A model generated the notes under the pieces. That model was not told where the DNA came from. It made no database searches and saw only the letters and a list, made by a program, of their open reading frames with translations. A DNA stretch of 64,000 nucleotides, taken from Dipteris shenzhenensis (lineage: Eukaryota > Polypodiophyta > Polypodiopsida > Gleicheniales). The translations under genes were made by a program, and so were the position numbers. The stretch lies in NCBI GenBank assembly GCA_047967505.1, contig CM106540.1. One strand, given 5' to 3'. Numbering within the stretch: the stretch's first letter is position 1; each line of letters begins with the position of its first letter. Of the stretch, positions 42,801-56,492 are shown one piece after another.

Positions 42801-45800
42801 AGATAAGTAAAAGCCTCTTTTTATTTCCAGATGTAAAAGCTGCTTTTGTTGTGGTATAGCTTAGAAATATTTTAACACATTATATTACTTCCTTCGCGAG
42901 TCCTCGGTAGCTCTATATAATTTGAATGTTACCTGGATGCCCGTTCTGACACCATAGGTGCGTTAGCAAAGGCATGCCAGTTAGAGGGTTCTCTGATCGC
43001 TCTATACCATTTGAATTTTACTTGTATCCTGTATATCCTGAACTAGTATCGTCTAAAGGGTGAGGTGAAAAATTATTTGTATAGACTTTCAATGTTATCT
43101 GATGGTATATCTTGAACTAGTATCATCTAGAGGGTGGGGTGGAAAATTATCAGTTATTCAAGAAGCTTGAAAGTACTGATTACCTGAAGAAATACTTTAA
43201 TATTACAAATCTGGGTGCCTGTTCTAACACCATAGGTGCATTAGCAAAGGTGTGTCAGTTAGAAGATTTTCTGATATTGTGGAACTATGTTAGGACATGT
43301 CGACATAGATTATATTTTAATCTTCCAGATCTATTGGGGAGCTATGTTAGGACATGTCGACATAGATTATATTTTAATCTGCTAGATCTATTGGGGAGAA
43401 TCATGTTTCTTTAAACTAATAGCTATCACTGTATGAACACTGTGATTGTTTGTATAGATACTTAAAAATCTTCTAACGATGCCCAGGTTTCCAACTACTT
43501 GTTTTGTATGTGAGGATACCATCAATATTAAACAGCAACCATGTTCCTTCTGGTTTCAGAATCAAATCAAGCAAAGATAGTAGAGGCAGGAGGGCTCAAC
43601 TCACTGCTCACGCTAATGCAGCATTCAAAAGATGAGACAATCAGGCGTGTAGCAGCTGGTGCCATAGCGAATCTAGCAATGAATGGTATAAACCATCTCC
43701 TTGAAGAAAAGCATTGTGAAGCTTTACCTTTTGTCGCCAGATGTTGTACATTAGCTTCTTTTTTCTGCCTGTGGCTTTATTTAATGGCTTCATAAATGGC
43801 CAGAGTTGAAACTCTGCTGAAAAAACGTGTTACTTTGAAATCACGAGGAAATATGCGACCCTCATACTGATGAGTTTGCTGCTGTCATAAATAATTTCCA
43901 ACGTTTATGAAACAAGGGTGGTGGCAAATTCTGTCTATCAAATCATGACTTCCCAGCTGCAAATCTTTTATTTTGTGTCCTATTGAAAGAGAGCAATGAC
44001 AAGCTGGAGATTCCTTGAGTCTGCTAGCTCTCATAGGTCATTTACCAATGTATCATGTACCTAAATGATATCTAACTGCTAATTACATCATCAAAAAGAA
44101 GAAACAATTGCTTTTAAATAGGGGTTAGCTTCAAAAGTTTGAGTTTCTGGCTGGATGCTATTATTATTTTGTTTTCTAGGTTGTACAATCATGGAAGACA
44201 GGCTCCAATATATTTTCCTATCAGTAATTTTTTGACTGACCTACAAGCTTCATCTGAGTTTGTATATTACCATGAGATCCAAAGTACTGACAGTGATCCC
44301 TTTCTGTGGTATCATAGATGTGCTTCGTACTCTGCAGCACCTTATTTTTCATGTGTGTTTTGTTCGCCCAGCATGCATGGGGTGTGAACATTCTTTTAAC
44401 ACTCATCTGCTAGCTCGCTTGACCACCTTTTTGGAGTAGCATCAGCCATGGACTCTTGTGCTTTCTTGCATGGTTTGCTCTTTCCATACAAATGCCTTTG
44501 GCCATTGGATTCCTGCTTTATCTGATGTTATTTTTGGACACTTCCATGGTTGTGTTCCTGGCTGTCTTTTTTCTTCTCACCTGATTCATGAATGGCAGCA
44601 GCTTCTTGTTTATTTGCGTTGGTCTGGTCGGCCTCTAGATCCTGGCAACATGCTCTATTTGCAGAGTCTTCATTGGAGCAGTGTTTTGCTTCCCCTTTAG
44701 CTCATCTCCAGCCTAGAAATGTGTAGTTTTTACATCATTTGGTATTTCTTCAGTGGTGGATGTAGTCGATGATTGGGTCTGCACTATTTCTTTGCCATAG
44801 GTTAGGAGACAAACTACAGTAATGTTTGGGGTTGCATCACAGGTTTATTTGGCACATTATTTGTACTATGCTACAACCTTTTCAGCCTGTACCTCGCTTG
44901 TTTATCACTCTTTCGTTATTGGATTGGAAGTGTTCATTGGAGCCGTGTCTTTGCTCCCCCTTTAGCTCATCTCCAGTCTAGAAAGGCGTGCTTCTTGTAT
45001 CGTTTGGTATTTCTATAGTGGCGGATGTAGTGAATGATTGGGGCTGCACTCTTTCTTTTTCTATAGGCTAGGAGACAAACTATCGTAATGTTTGGGGTTG
45101 CATCACAAGTCTATTTGGCGCATTATTTGTACTATGCTACAACCTTTTCAGCCTGTACCTCACTTGCTTATCACTCTTTCGTTATTGGATTGGAAGTTTG
45201 ATAGAGAGCTTCTGGGTTACCGTTCTTTTTCATTTGCGGATCTTTCTCCCAAGAAGGCCTATCATTTATTATTTCCACAGCCTTGGATCCAAGAGCATGG
45301 AAATCACTTTTGGCATTTGAACAAGTCTCTTTTTTTGGTAGAAGATTTGTCTTTTGGCACGTCTAAGAGTAGTAAGCTTCCTCTCAAGCAGCATGTTTTC
45401 TTACTGCGCTGATTTGTAGGGGCTTTACCAGTGGGATCTTTATTGTCTGCGAGGTGTATAGATTCTTCGGCATGCCCTAATTGTTCACATCCGTGGGAGA
45501 CTGTATTACATCTATTTTGGACCCGTCCTCTTGCTCGTGATTTCCTTTTCAAACTGAGGACTGGTCTTCATGCTCGTTTTCCTCGGATTTCTTTTGGCAG
45601 GCAGTTTTGGTTGTTTGGCAGATATACTGGTATGCCAGAATATGCTCACTTCTTCTCCTGGGATCGCTATTGGGCCCTTTGGTCGTTATAGTAAGCTCGT
45701 ACCATTCGACTGTATTTTCTTCTTTTGGTTCATCTTTGTATCGGTCTCTCCAGAATGCCCATTCTCTTAGAGATCTTCATGTGGCCCAATTAGAAGTATT

Positions 45801-45896
45801 TTATTATTGCTTTTAGTTTTTTAAGTGGTAGCTGTTCCAATTTGGACAGCTATGAATGTACATTCTTCTAAATGAAATATCTGCTTTTTACCCCCC

Positions 45897-45946
<50 letters not shown>

Positions 45947-48900
45947 TGTGTGTGTTTGGCCCATGGTTGTTCTCTTGTATTCCTGTACATTCTACTTGTA
46001 TATATGCAAAAGGTCCAATGTGTGCTGTAAAGGGCCAACCCTTCCAAGGAATGCACAACCTGGGACCTTGACAAGAAGAGTAATCTTGCAACATCAACTT
46101 TCTGCGCCTACTATCCCTACCTGAAGCATGTCCTATCAATGGACCTACCACGTCCCTTAGAAAAATGTTCCAAGAAAGTAACCCCACCTGCCTGATGCAC
46201 AGGTTGCGTCTGGCTAAAAGTGTTCACTGTCGGAGCCATAGAAGCATGCAGCCCTGGCTGAGTTTGCCTCTCAAAGGTATCCCTATGAAAAGATGGCGCA
46301 ATAAAAGTCTAAGAAGAGGAGTGACGTCTCTCCCAGAAACCAAATCCAGGCATACTCGCCGGTGCACTATTCGAACAAATGCATACCCATAGGTCGGCCC
46401 AGTGTAGATGGCTCAGCTTAGTAGAAACAGAAAATTGTGAGCTGAAAGGTAGCCTGGCATGTATCAAGGAAGTGCTCTGCGGCACATAAAAGGAATCACC
46501 CATATCAGTATAATCCCCACACTCCCAAGGACAGAATTTATCTTGTGCCAGAGTCAAGTTAGACTGCTGGCTTTTCTATTGGCATGAGCCCTTTTTGAAG
46601 CAATGTATGGATGCAAGGTTGGGATGCCACCTTTAATTGCAGACATGGCTGTGAAAAATCAGGAAGCAAGAAGTGACTTGAAAACAATGGATGGTCTTTT
46701 GCAATTGGTTAAGAACAGTATGTAGGATGCCCAAGCCGAGCAGAAGAAGTATGCAGATGAACGCATGAGGTATCTGTCTTTTGAAGAAGGAGATTATGTG
46801 CATTTACACCTCCATAAGAACCGTCATGCTTCTCTGAAAGGTAACACCAACACAAACCTTGCTCACATGTTTCACGGTCCCTACAAGATCATCTGCAAGG
46901 TTGGAGAGGTGGCATATGAGATGGAGCTACGCTGTACCTCCAAGATTCATAATGTTTTACATGTGTCCTTGCTGAAGCTGCATGTAGACATGTCCAAGTT
47001 CTTCCTGAGCTACCACTAATGGATGAGGAGGGTCACATCCTCTATGTTCCGGAGCCCATCATGGGTTTCAGAGACCATGTACTCTGAAACAAGGTCCACA
47101 TAGAGTATCTTATCAAGTGGCAGGGACTCTCGCAGGATGAGAATTCATGGCTGCCAGAAAGCATTGTTGAGGACTACCCCTATCTCCTATGGAGCGGTAC
47201 TAGAGAGGGAGATCAGTAGTCATAGAGAGGCACGGGGATAGCAGGCACTAGGGCAGGCCGGATTCTGAAGACAACATTCCACTCTAGAATATTTATATGC
47301 GCGAACTATTTCCAAGGGCTTTCCTTCAAAGGTGACATCAATCTGTTTGTTACCAGTCCCAATCACCATTACTTTTGTTTCGTCTATGTTGGCCTGCTTT
47401 CCTGAGTGTCTACAAAAGTCCTCGAGTGCATCCAGATGTGCTTGCATGTTTTCCTTGCTCTTTGCAAAGAAAACTACATCATCTACATTAAAAAACATTA
47501 GGGGGAGAGAGAGAGTCGCATTGATTGTTCCTTTTTTAGATTTGGCTAGAAGGCGCCTTTTTTAGATTTAGCTGAGAAGGCGGTTATTTTGTTCTTGCAC
47601 CTAGTGCTGGTTAGTGCCTCAAAGCTATGTTACAAGGCAATTTTGTGTATGGATGCTACATACTTGATCGTGGGTTCTATGAGGTTATCTTCATTGAGCC
47701 ACAGTAGAAGCATTTTTTGCTACTTGAAAATTCTCGCTTGTTCTTTGATGGTCGATTGGTGCATGTGTATCCATGGTCACCTACTAAGGATTACATGTAG
47801 TTTGTTCCCCATAAATGCGGAGTATAATACCCTAGTAAGAGTGGAGTTGCGAGGCATCCTGCTTTATTGTGAGTTAGATCTACCTTATGTTGCTGAGAAT
47901 TTAGGGGTGGTGGTTTGTCCATTGAGAGAGCTTCAGAAAATGCATATTGTTGTGGATGATTTTTTCACCTTAGTTTCGTTAAGAAGCAAAACTTTTACAT
48001 TAGTGATGAAAGTTTATATGCCTAATAAAAACAAGTGTTTGAAACATTCACCACAAATTTCAAGCAGCATTTTTTGCTACTTGAAAATTCTCGCTTGTTC
48101 TTTGATGGTCGATTGCTGCATGTGTATCCATGGTCACCTACTAAGGATTACATGCAGTTTATTCCCCATAAATGCGGAGTATAATACCCTAGTAAGTTGC
48201 CAGGCATCTTGCTTTATTGTGAGTCAGATCTATCTTATGTTGCTGAGAATTTAGGGGTGGTGGTTTGTCCATTGAGAGAGCTTCCGAAAATGCATATCAT
48301 TGTGGATGATTTTTTCACCTTAGTTTCGTTAAGAAGCAAAACTTTTACATTAGAAGTGAAAGTTTATATGCTTGCAGCCTAATAAAAACAAGTGTTTGAA
48401 ACATTCACCACAATTTGAAACTTTTATGTAAAAAATGTTAAGTTTCCCCAAGATTTACATCTTTCACTTCAAAACCATACTATGTTCTATCAATATTGTG
48501 AAACTTAAAAAACTAGCTCTATGAACGATTGCCAAGAGTTTACATTAATATATAAGTATAGCTTTGATAAAACATATCGTTGCTGTGTTTTATGGAACAC
48601 CAATGCGCCAACGCCACCAAGTATCACCATCAATGTAAATACGATTGGCATGGTTTCACAACAGGCCTATTTTACCCTCTTATAGGAAAGATTTTCAGGT
48701 TCTTGTTTTTCTTGTGGGAAACTTGGTCATATGCTATCTGAATTCTCTGTAGTGATGTTTCTGGCATGGGCCAATGCTATACCTCCTTCAAAAAAGTCTG
48801 TTGTTACTAATGTTAACAATGTTCAACTATCAAAAGTGGTGAAGCCCTCTAAACTTAACCCGTCAATGCTAAGAACAATGGCGAAGCCCAGGTGAAAAAT

Positions 48901-51900
48901 TGTATTGTCTGTTTCTAAGGATGAAGGCAAGGAGGGTTAGGAATTGAATATTTGGTAAAGCCCTACAAAAGTTTTTAAACATCAACCAGTAATCCAAAGA
49001 AATTGGACTGAAAATGTTTATAGAAATGGTCGGATACGTCTACCTTCTTCCCAGAGGTGGTGAGAAGAGGAGTTGGTGTAGGAAGAGTGTGGACCATTGT
49101 ATTGTATGGGCAATCACTTCACATGTATGATGGCGTCGCCAATCAGTTTTCTCTAAATGAGGTGCAAAATGATGCCATTTCAGAATCGTCTCGCCTTAGT
49201 GCACGGGGATAGGCAGATGTCGAGATGGACATCTTATTTTCACCCTCTGTTTTCGTGGACATCTCTGCTGTAAATATGTATAGACCACTCAAGTGCGGTT
49301 CCTATAATGTGCATGGCCTCTCTGATGCCAATAAATGGAGGAATTTTTGGGATTATGTGAATAAAATTAAGCTGCATATTGTTTGTGTTCAAGGGAACAA
49401 TCAGCATGCTTTTGCCAGTAGACAAGGCTTCTTTGCAGGCTATCATATTTCCTATGCTGGCCAAGGTTTGTTTTAGGGTTTTGTTATGATATTGAGGCAT
49501 GAACTTGAGCCAAGTATGTCTTTCAATCATCTGGCTTGTGGATGGTGATACACTACTTGATAAATGGTAAGATTTATGAATTTGCGTCCTTATATGCCCC
49601 AGAAAACTCTAGGGAAGGGGAAATCCTGTGGAGGTCATTAGCCACTTATCCATGGATTACAAATGCCTTTTTCTATGGAGACTTCAATGACTCTCTGGTC
49701 TTTGGTGATAGCATGACTGACCATATGTATATGACTGCTACTAAAACAGGGGATTGGGCAAATGCAATGGCCTTTTTGAATGCTAGTGACTTATGGAGGT
49801 ATCTAATGCGTCAGGCTCCTGGCTTTACTATAAGCATAATGCATTGGATTATTGGGCTAGGCTAGACCAATGGTATATGCTCGATGCCTCTAACTTAATG
49901 CCTTTACCTGTGAAATGTCCATTGATATCTCTCTTTGTCTACTTGGCCATTATCCGCTGTGCTTTTTGGAATGACTATTGATGTTCAGCTGTTGGCATGT
50001 AAAAGACTCTTGCAAGTTGCTAGTGAATAATGCCTATCTTTCAGATCATGGTTTCAATTCTATGGTCTTTGCAAATGGATGCTGTTACGCTCAAGCTGAG
50101 GTAACGTGACCTCGGAAGGGTCAGTGGATGTTTTCCTTTGGAGGATCAATATTTGTATTATATTTTATTGGGCTTCATGTAAATGGTCAAAGGAATCAAT
50201 GTCAAGGTCCTTGATGAGGGTGATAAGGCACTGACTAGAAGGGTCTAAGGCTATGGGTCTTAAATGCATTAAATGTGTAAATGTGCCTAGGGGCAAGTGA
50301 ATTAATTGATATCCCAGGAGAGGGGTATAATGATGCATTTAAGAGATACTCTAGAGTGATGACATGTGGCAGACTAGATCCATCTAGGGAATTGCGGGCT
50401 CTGCGGTCTAAGCATGCATGTACTTCAACCGGTTGGAGCTTGCTACCACAGAGAAAGGTTGGGTGAAACTACAGCGTGCCTTGACCCGTGATTTCTAGTA
50501 AAAGATTTGTTTTCAAACTTTACGATTACGTGATTTTGCCTGTAACATTTGGTATCAGAGCTGTGCTTGAAGAATGGTAGTTGAAGCGACGCTTCCCTCA
50601 GAGTGCAGAATACGTTTTAGGTTTTGTGAGGCTGTTACGATCGTTGATGATCAGAGGGTGGCGTTTGGTGTACAAGTGATGTTACGGGTTACTAGCAGAG
50701 AACTGTTTGGGCGTTGTTGGATATGGTCTATTGTTTTGGTTCGACACTGGTTGGGAGGAGTCACTTCATTGCAGTTAGTCACGCGATGGCTGGTGTTATG
50801 CGTTGGCTCGCGGGCTGAGAGCTCCTTGACTAGCCGGTAGGAGTGGCCGACGGAGTTGGTTCGTGCCATCGAATGGTTCATCAACGTTTGGGTATAGGCC
50901 ACGAAGGCGCATCAGAAGTTGATGTTGAGAAAACTGAGCGTGCTCTCACGAAAGTCCGTGCTGGCAGCAGCGTGTGGGGCATCTCTAAAAAAAGGAATTT
51001 GAGGGCATTTGAGTTGGGTATCGTTGGTACGCTTGCAAGCCTGCCATGGTGAGTTGCTGCGTTGGGCAACGTTGGAGTAGAGCTTATTTTCAGCGCAGGT
51101 GTAGTGTTTACAAGTTGCGCTTTGATTGGTGTAACGTACCGATATGCAGTAAGGCACGACATACAAAACACGCAGCTCAAGGCTGGCTGTGCCTTAGCGT
51201 TTGCTCTTGTTACAGGTCTGGGTCAAATTGATCCCACACATGAATCTCTGCGGGAGACCCCTGGGAGACCTCATCTATGTACGAGAATCCTGTTGAAGGA
51301 GTATTGTTAGTCTGATTTCAGGACAAAGAAGACCAGAGAAACTACACAACACTGTGTGTGCGTGCTAGAGAAAGAGGAAAATCATTTAAGCCGCAAGTTC
51401 AGTTGACGGATGATTTGGTTGATTTTGGGCCGGCGGCTGGTTGTGCATAGTTGAACACTTTCATCTATTGGAACCAAAGTGGAGACTCGATTAGCGTTTT
51501 GAACCAGGGAGCATCTTATCACTTTCTTCCTTTTGTTGATTATGTTCGTGTCATACTTCAATTTAGCAGATTTGGGGTTTTGCTTGAATTTTCAAATTGC
51601 AATTTGAGAAATTATCATTTGCTAGAAGTGGCAATTGTATAGTTGCGAATTTCCAGATTCCTGTGGGCAGTTTTGGATATTAGCAGTTTTGATTTGCAGG
51701 AATTTCCCTAGCATAGGGAATGGGTTTACTAATTACAGTTTGCAGTTTGGAGTGTTATCTGGTTGCATCTATAGTTGTAATTACAGTCTATACAATGTGT
51801 GATTTTTTAAAAAAAAACCAATCGACCTGGGGGCAAAGAACATTCAAGACCTTATGCATTCAGCTTCAGTAGCTAGTCTTGCGCTGTTACAAGATCCATC

Positions 51901-54900
51901 GACAGTACTATCCTTGCATGCAGGATGTGCTGAAAGAAAGAAAACTGATTTTTCAAAATCAGAAAAGAAAGAGTATCCCAAGGTTGAAAAGAAAGGGTTT
52001 CAGCCTCAGAAGCCGAGGGGTACTCAGTTTTCAAAGACTTATAAAGGCAAATCCCCATTCACTCCTGAACAGATAGCTGAGTTTCGCAAAGATGGGAAAT
52101 GCTTAAAGACGGACATATAGATGCCCAGTGCCGTGAGAAGCCTTGGGGTTCTAAGGAGCAGAAAAAGCCACAAGTACCACCGAGGCCAATGGTGGAAGCA
52201 GTCCCAGATGTTTTGGGGAGTACCTCAAACCCAAAAGAAAAAGAGCTTTTGCTATCATGGGGAAAGATAAGAGATTAGCAAGCATTAATCCTATTTGATC
52301 CAGGGTCTACAGACAATTTCATATCTGAAGATTTAGCCCTGAGATTAGGGATAAAAACTGAAGAGCTAGGCAGAGCTCTTGATGTTGATCAAATGTTTCA
52401 AGGGAATCCAGTGCAAGTTACTACTTTGATTGGAAAGCTTCGTGTCCATGTGTAGAACTATGTAGATCAGGAGGACTTTTTAATCTCTCCTCTCAAGCAG
52501 CATGATGTTGTACTTGGTACACCGTGGTTCCATTGAAAGGAAGTGACGATAGAATACCCTGAGAGGGTGCTGAGTTTTATCCATAGGGGGGAAAACCAGC
52601 GTTTAGTTGCCAGGAATAAAGGGGAGACTATCCCCATTGTATCTGATGTTACATGTGGTAGAGCAATAAAGTCTACAATTTCCGCGTACATGGTTTTTGT
52701 TAAAGAAAAAGAAAATGATATGCATGCTGAAATGAATGATGTAGACAAAGATAAATTTCAGTTTCTTGTAGATTGCTTTTCCGATGCTTTGCCAAGGGAG
52801 TTACCCCCAGAGAGACTAGAAGATCATCAGATAGAGTTAATGCCTGGTAGTGAGCCACCAAACAGACCACCTTATAGAGTCAGTGCGACTCAGAGAGAGG
52901 AGATTATGGCTCAGGTACAGGACTTGCTGTCCAAAGGGTTGATTCAGCCCAGCTCGTCTCCTTTTTGTTCCCCTGTACTGCTAGTACAAAAGAAAGATGG
53001 TTCATTCCGTATGTGCGTCGATTACTACGCACTGAACACAATGACCATCAAGAATAGATTCCCTATTCCACGCATTGATGATGTGCTGGATCAGTTAAAT
53101 GGAGCTTCAGTTTTCAGCAGGCTAGACTTGAAGAGTGGCTATCATCAAGTCAGGATACAATCACAAGATGTGCATAAGACAGCTTTTCGCACTACATCCG
53201 GGTTGTATGAATACTTAGTGATGCCTTTTGGGTTGACAAATGCTCCAGTCACATTCAATAGAATGATGGATCGCATCTTCCGAAAGTACAAGCATTTCAC
53301 GGGTACTTTCTTTGATGATATCCTAGTCTTTTAAAAGACAGAAGAAGAGCACAGGAAACACCTTGCTTTGGTATTTCAAGAACTTCGAAATCATCAACTT
53401 TTTGCCAATAGCAAGAAAAGTGAATTCTTCTTGGGGCATATAGTATCCAAGAATGGGATACAGATTGATCCTGCAAAGATTCGAGCCATCCAAGAATGGC
53501 ATGAGTTGAAAACTGTGCATGAAGTCTGTAGTTTTTTGGGACTTTGCTCCTATTATAGGAGATTTATCAGGCATTTTACTGATATCGCAGCTCCATTACA
53601 TGACCTTACTAAGAAAAATGCAGCCTTCACATGGGGAATATCACTGAAGAAAGCATTCAATACACTCAAGGAGAAGTTGACTACAAGCCTATTCTTGTAG
53701 TCCTGGATCTTTATCAACCTTTTGATGTTGATTGCGATGCTTGTGGAGAGTGTGTTGGGGCTGCATTACATTAGAATGGACATGTAGTAGCCTACGAGAG
53801 CCGAAGATTGCGTGATGCTGAAAGATATCTGGGAATCTATGAGAAAGAGTTATTGGCTGTAATTCATGCCATCCATACATGGAAGCACTATCTTTTGGGT
53901 GCAGATTTTACTGTTAAAACAGATCACCAAAGTCTGAGATACTTTTTGACTCAGACCAAGCTTTCCGAGAAGCATATGAAATGGGCAAACATGCTGTCAA
54001 TGTATCATTTTCAGATTGTCCATACCCGAGGAATTCGGAACAGAGTGGCAGATGCCTTGTCCCGAAGACCCCAGGTCAATAATGTGACTATTGCTTATCA
54101 TCAGGACCTAGAAGGCATGAGGGAGCAATATGCTAGTGATGCAGATTTTAGTGAGATTTTACAGCAAATGCAAGAGGGGCAATCCACCAGTCACTATTCC
54201 GTGAAAGATGGGTATCTAATGAAAGATGATTGCCTATGCATCACCCAGGAGATGAGGAAAAAGATGTTGGAGGAATGCCATGCACCTCCCTATGCTGGAC
54301 ATAGAGGAATTACAGCAACAAGTCTAGCACTAGAGAGGTATTTCTTTTGGCTAGGGATGCGGAAAGATATACATCAGTTTGTTATTGAATGCCTTACGTG
54401 TCAGAAAGTGAAGTATGATAGACGGAAGGCACCCGGCCTACTTATGCCTCTTCTCGTGCCTTAGGCACCATGGGAAAGTATTACAATGGACTTTATTTTT
54501 TATTTGCCAAGATCAAAGTCCGGGAATGATGGGATTTTAATTGATAGATTCAGCAAGCAAGCTCATTTCATTCCGGTTCGCAAAACCATAAAGGCAGATC
54601 ATATGGCTAAGCTTTTCATGGCACAGATCTTTAACCGTCATGGTATGCCTAAGTCCATTGTCAGTGATCGAGATCTCAGAATGACCAGTCTATTTTGGAG
54701 AGCTTTATTTGATAACATGGGGACGAATTTGAATTTTTCTTCTTCTTTCCATCCCCAGACAGATGGTCAAAGTGAAGTAGCAAATTCTACAGCATTGGAT
54801 ATGCTGAAATGCTACGTTGGTGACCAAGGTTCAGACTGGGAAAAGTACCTACCATTGGTAGAGTTTGCTTACAATAATACAGTACACAGCTCTACTACAC

Positions 54901-56492
54901 AGCTCTACAGGGAAAGCCCCCTTTGAGGTCATTTATGGGAAGGTGATTTTGCCACCTATCCTGAGGACCAAGGATGAAATATTTGCAGCTGATCAGTTTG
55001 TGAGAGACCTCCAGACAGCTTACAGCCAAGTCCGGACAGCAATCGAAAGGTCTCAAGAGAAACATAAAAGAGCTATAGATAAGCATAGGAGACAGTTAGA
55101 TCTCAAGGAAGGGGATTGGGTACTTTTGAAGTTTGAAAACGCTAGGCTTCGCAAGTTTAAAGGCAAACAGAAAGTGTATGCAAAGTTATCTACCAGATAC
55201 TATGGCCCTTTCAGGGTTACAGAAAGAATAAATGAGGTTGCATACAGGTTATCATTGCCAGAGCATTGGAGGATTCACAATGCATTCCATGTGAGTCTTC
55301 TAAAGAAATTCCAGGGGTCAAAGCCTACAGAACCAGTATTAGAGAATCCACCAGAAGTGGATGAGCTGGAGGAGGTCCTTCAGCCAGAGCAGATTGTGTA
55401 CCATACTGTATGCAAAGGCCCTCAGGGCAAGGAGTTTTACAGGTATCTTGTAAAATTCAAGAATTATATGGCATTAGATGCCAAGTGGATGGACGAAGAT
55501 ATGTTATCCGATCATCCACAGCTTTTGGATGTTTACAAGGAAGCTTTTCAGTTGAGGTCAACTGAATAGAAGCCGAGGGGATGTCACCACAATGTAAATA
55601 TCCTAAGTCAAAGTGTAGTTGACCATTTATTTGATCATAATTAAAGAGTTTTATATGTGTTAATTATGGTCGAAGAGTTCTTTTAATGGTCAAAGGATTG
55701 ACTACGGTCAAAGGATTGACTACGGTCAAAGATACTTGACCCTAGTCAAGTAAACCTGACTTCGGTTGGGGAGACTTGGTTTATTATCAAGAGGGTTAAC
55801 TGCGGTTAACCAGAGAACTACAGAGCTGACTACGGTCAGAGAGTGTTAACTTCGGTCAACGAGACTTGGCATGCGCCAAGAGGGTTAACCACGGTTAACC
55901 AAGATGTGCCAACTTCGGTTGGAGAGTTGTGCCAACTTCGGTTGGAGAGACTTGGCTATAATTAAGGCGCCTCGACCCTTGGTCAAAGCTCCTTAATTAT
56001 GATCAAGAGTGTTGACTCCGGTCAACGAGAGAATAAATATATATTTTTATATTTGTTATGTGTGCACATGTGTTCAGTGGGGACGCCCACCGTGACTAGA
56101 ACTAGTCTACAATGTATTGTTTGCATGCAATGCGCTAATAATTAATGGGTGCCATGGTGGTGCGCTTTAATTAATTGTTGCAGGTACTAGGAAGAGTTAT
56201 TGTTCTAAGCGCTACGGGAGCCTAACAAGCATCTAGGAGACGGTTCGCGTGACCAAGTGCTTCGAAGACTCCCGAGTTGCCCTTAGTGGCATGTAATATG
56301 ACTTAGTCTAGATTTTAGACAAGTGGCATGTTGCCAATTTGAAATGAGCTTGAAGCTCTTGTAATATGGATTCACGTTGGATTTTGTATCAGGCAGCTCT
56401 ACGCTGAACTCTTGTAACGGATTCTCTCTTCAAGAAATAAAATACCTTCGGGAGGTCCAGCCCGACATGTTGTCCTGGGCCCTAGCTGTGTG

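Larger units (their letters stand above)
50083..56490 (+). mobile_element. Ty3/gypsy chromovirus 2, degenerate
   Basis: Sense-oriented. LTR-like sequence and a tRNA-Met-type primer site lead into a long non-coding region, then gag C-terminus, protease, RT, RNase H, integrase and chromodomain to 55569. The best preserved element in the window: RT and integrase have long open stretches, with stops near 53334, 53698 and 54463. A putative 3' LTR follows from about 55580. It does not match the 5' LTR over most of its length. Confidence 0.85.
55580..56490 (+). repeat. Putative 3' LTR of gypsy 2 with hairpin array
   Basis: Follows the pol stop and a short purine stretch (AAGCCGAGGGGA). It carries the hairpin array, then a tail CAAGAAATAAAATACCTTCG near 56430 that resembles the AAATACC..GGGG end block of the gypsy 1 LTRs. 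Ends near a (GA)n tract. Boundaries are estimates; only a short GGTCAAAGGA block is clearly shared with 50083-50547. Confidence 0.5.

Noticed and set aside
42940-43290. Repeated GALAKACQ-like peptide in the kinesin intron, resembling a spare armadillo exon
   Set aside because: Short, without splice sites in phase, and explained by local duplication of intron sequence.
46309-46557. 82-codon - strand frame between LINE and gypsy fragments
   Set aside because: No recognisable domain.
55698-56026. CRISPR-like array reading of the hairpin region
   Set aside because: Units are only 14-18 bp with irregular spacing, no conserved repeat/spacer pattern, and the context is a plant retrotransposon.
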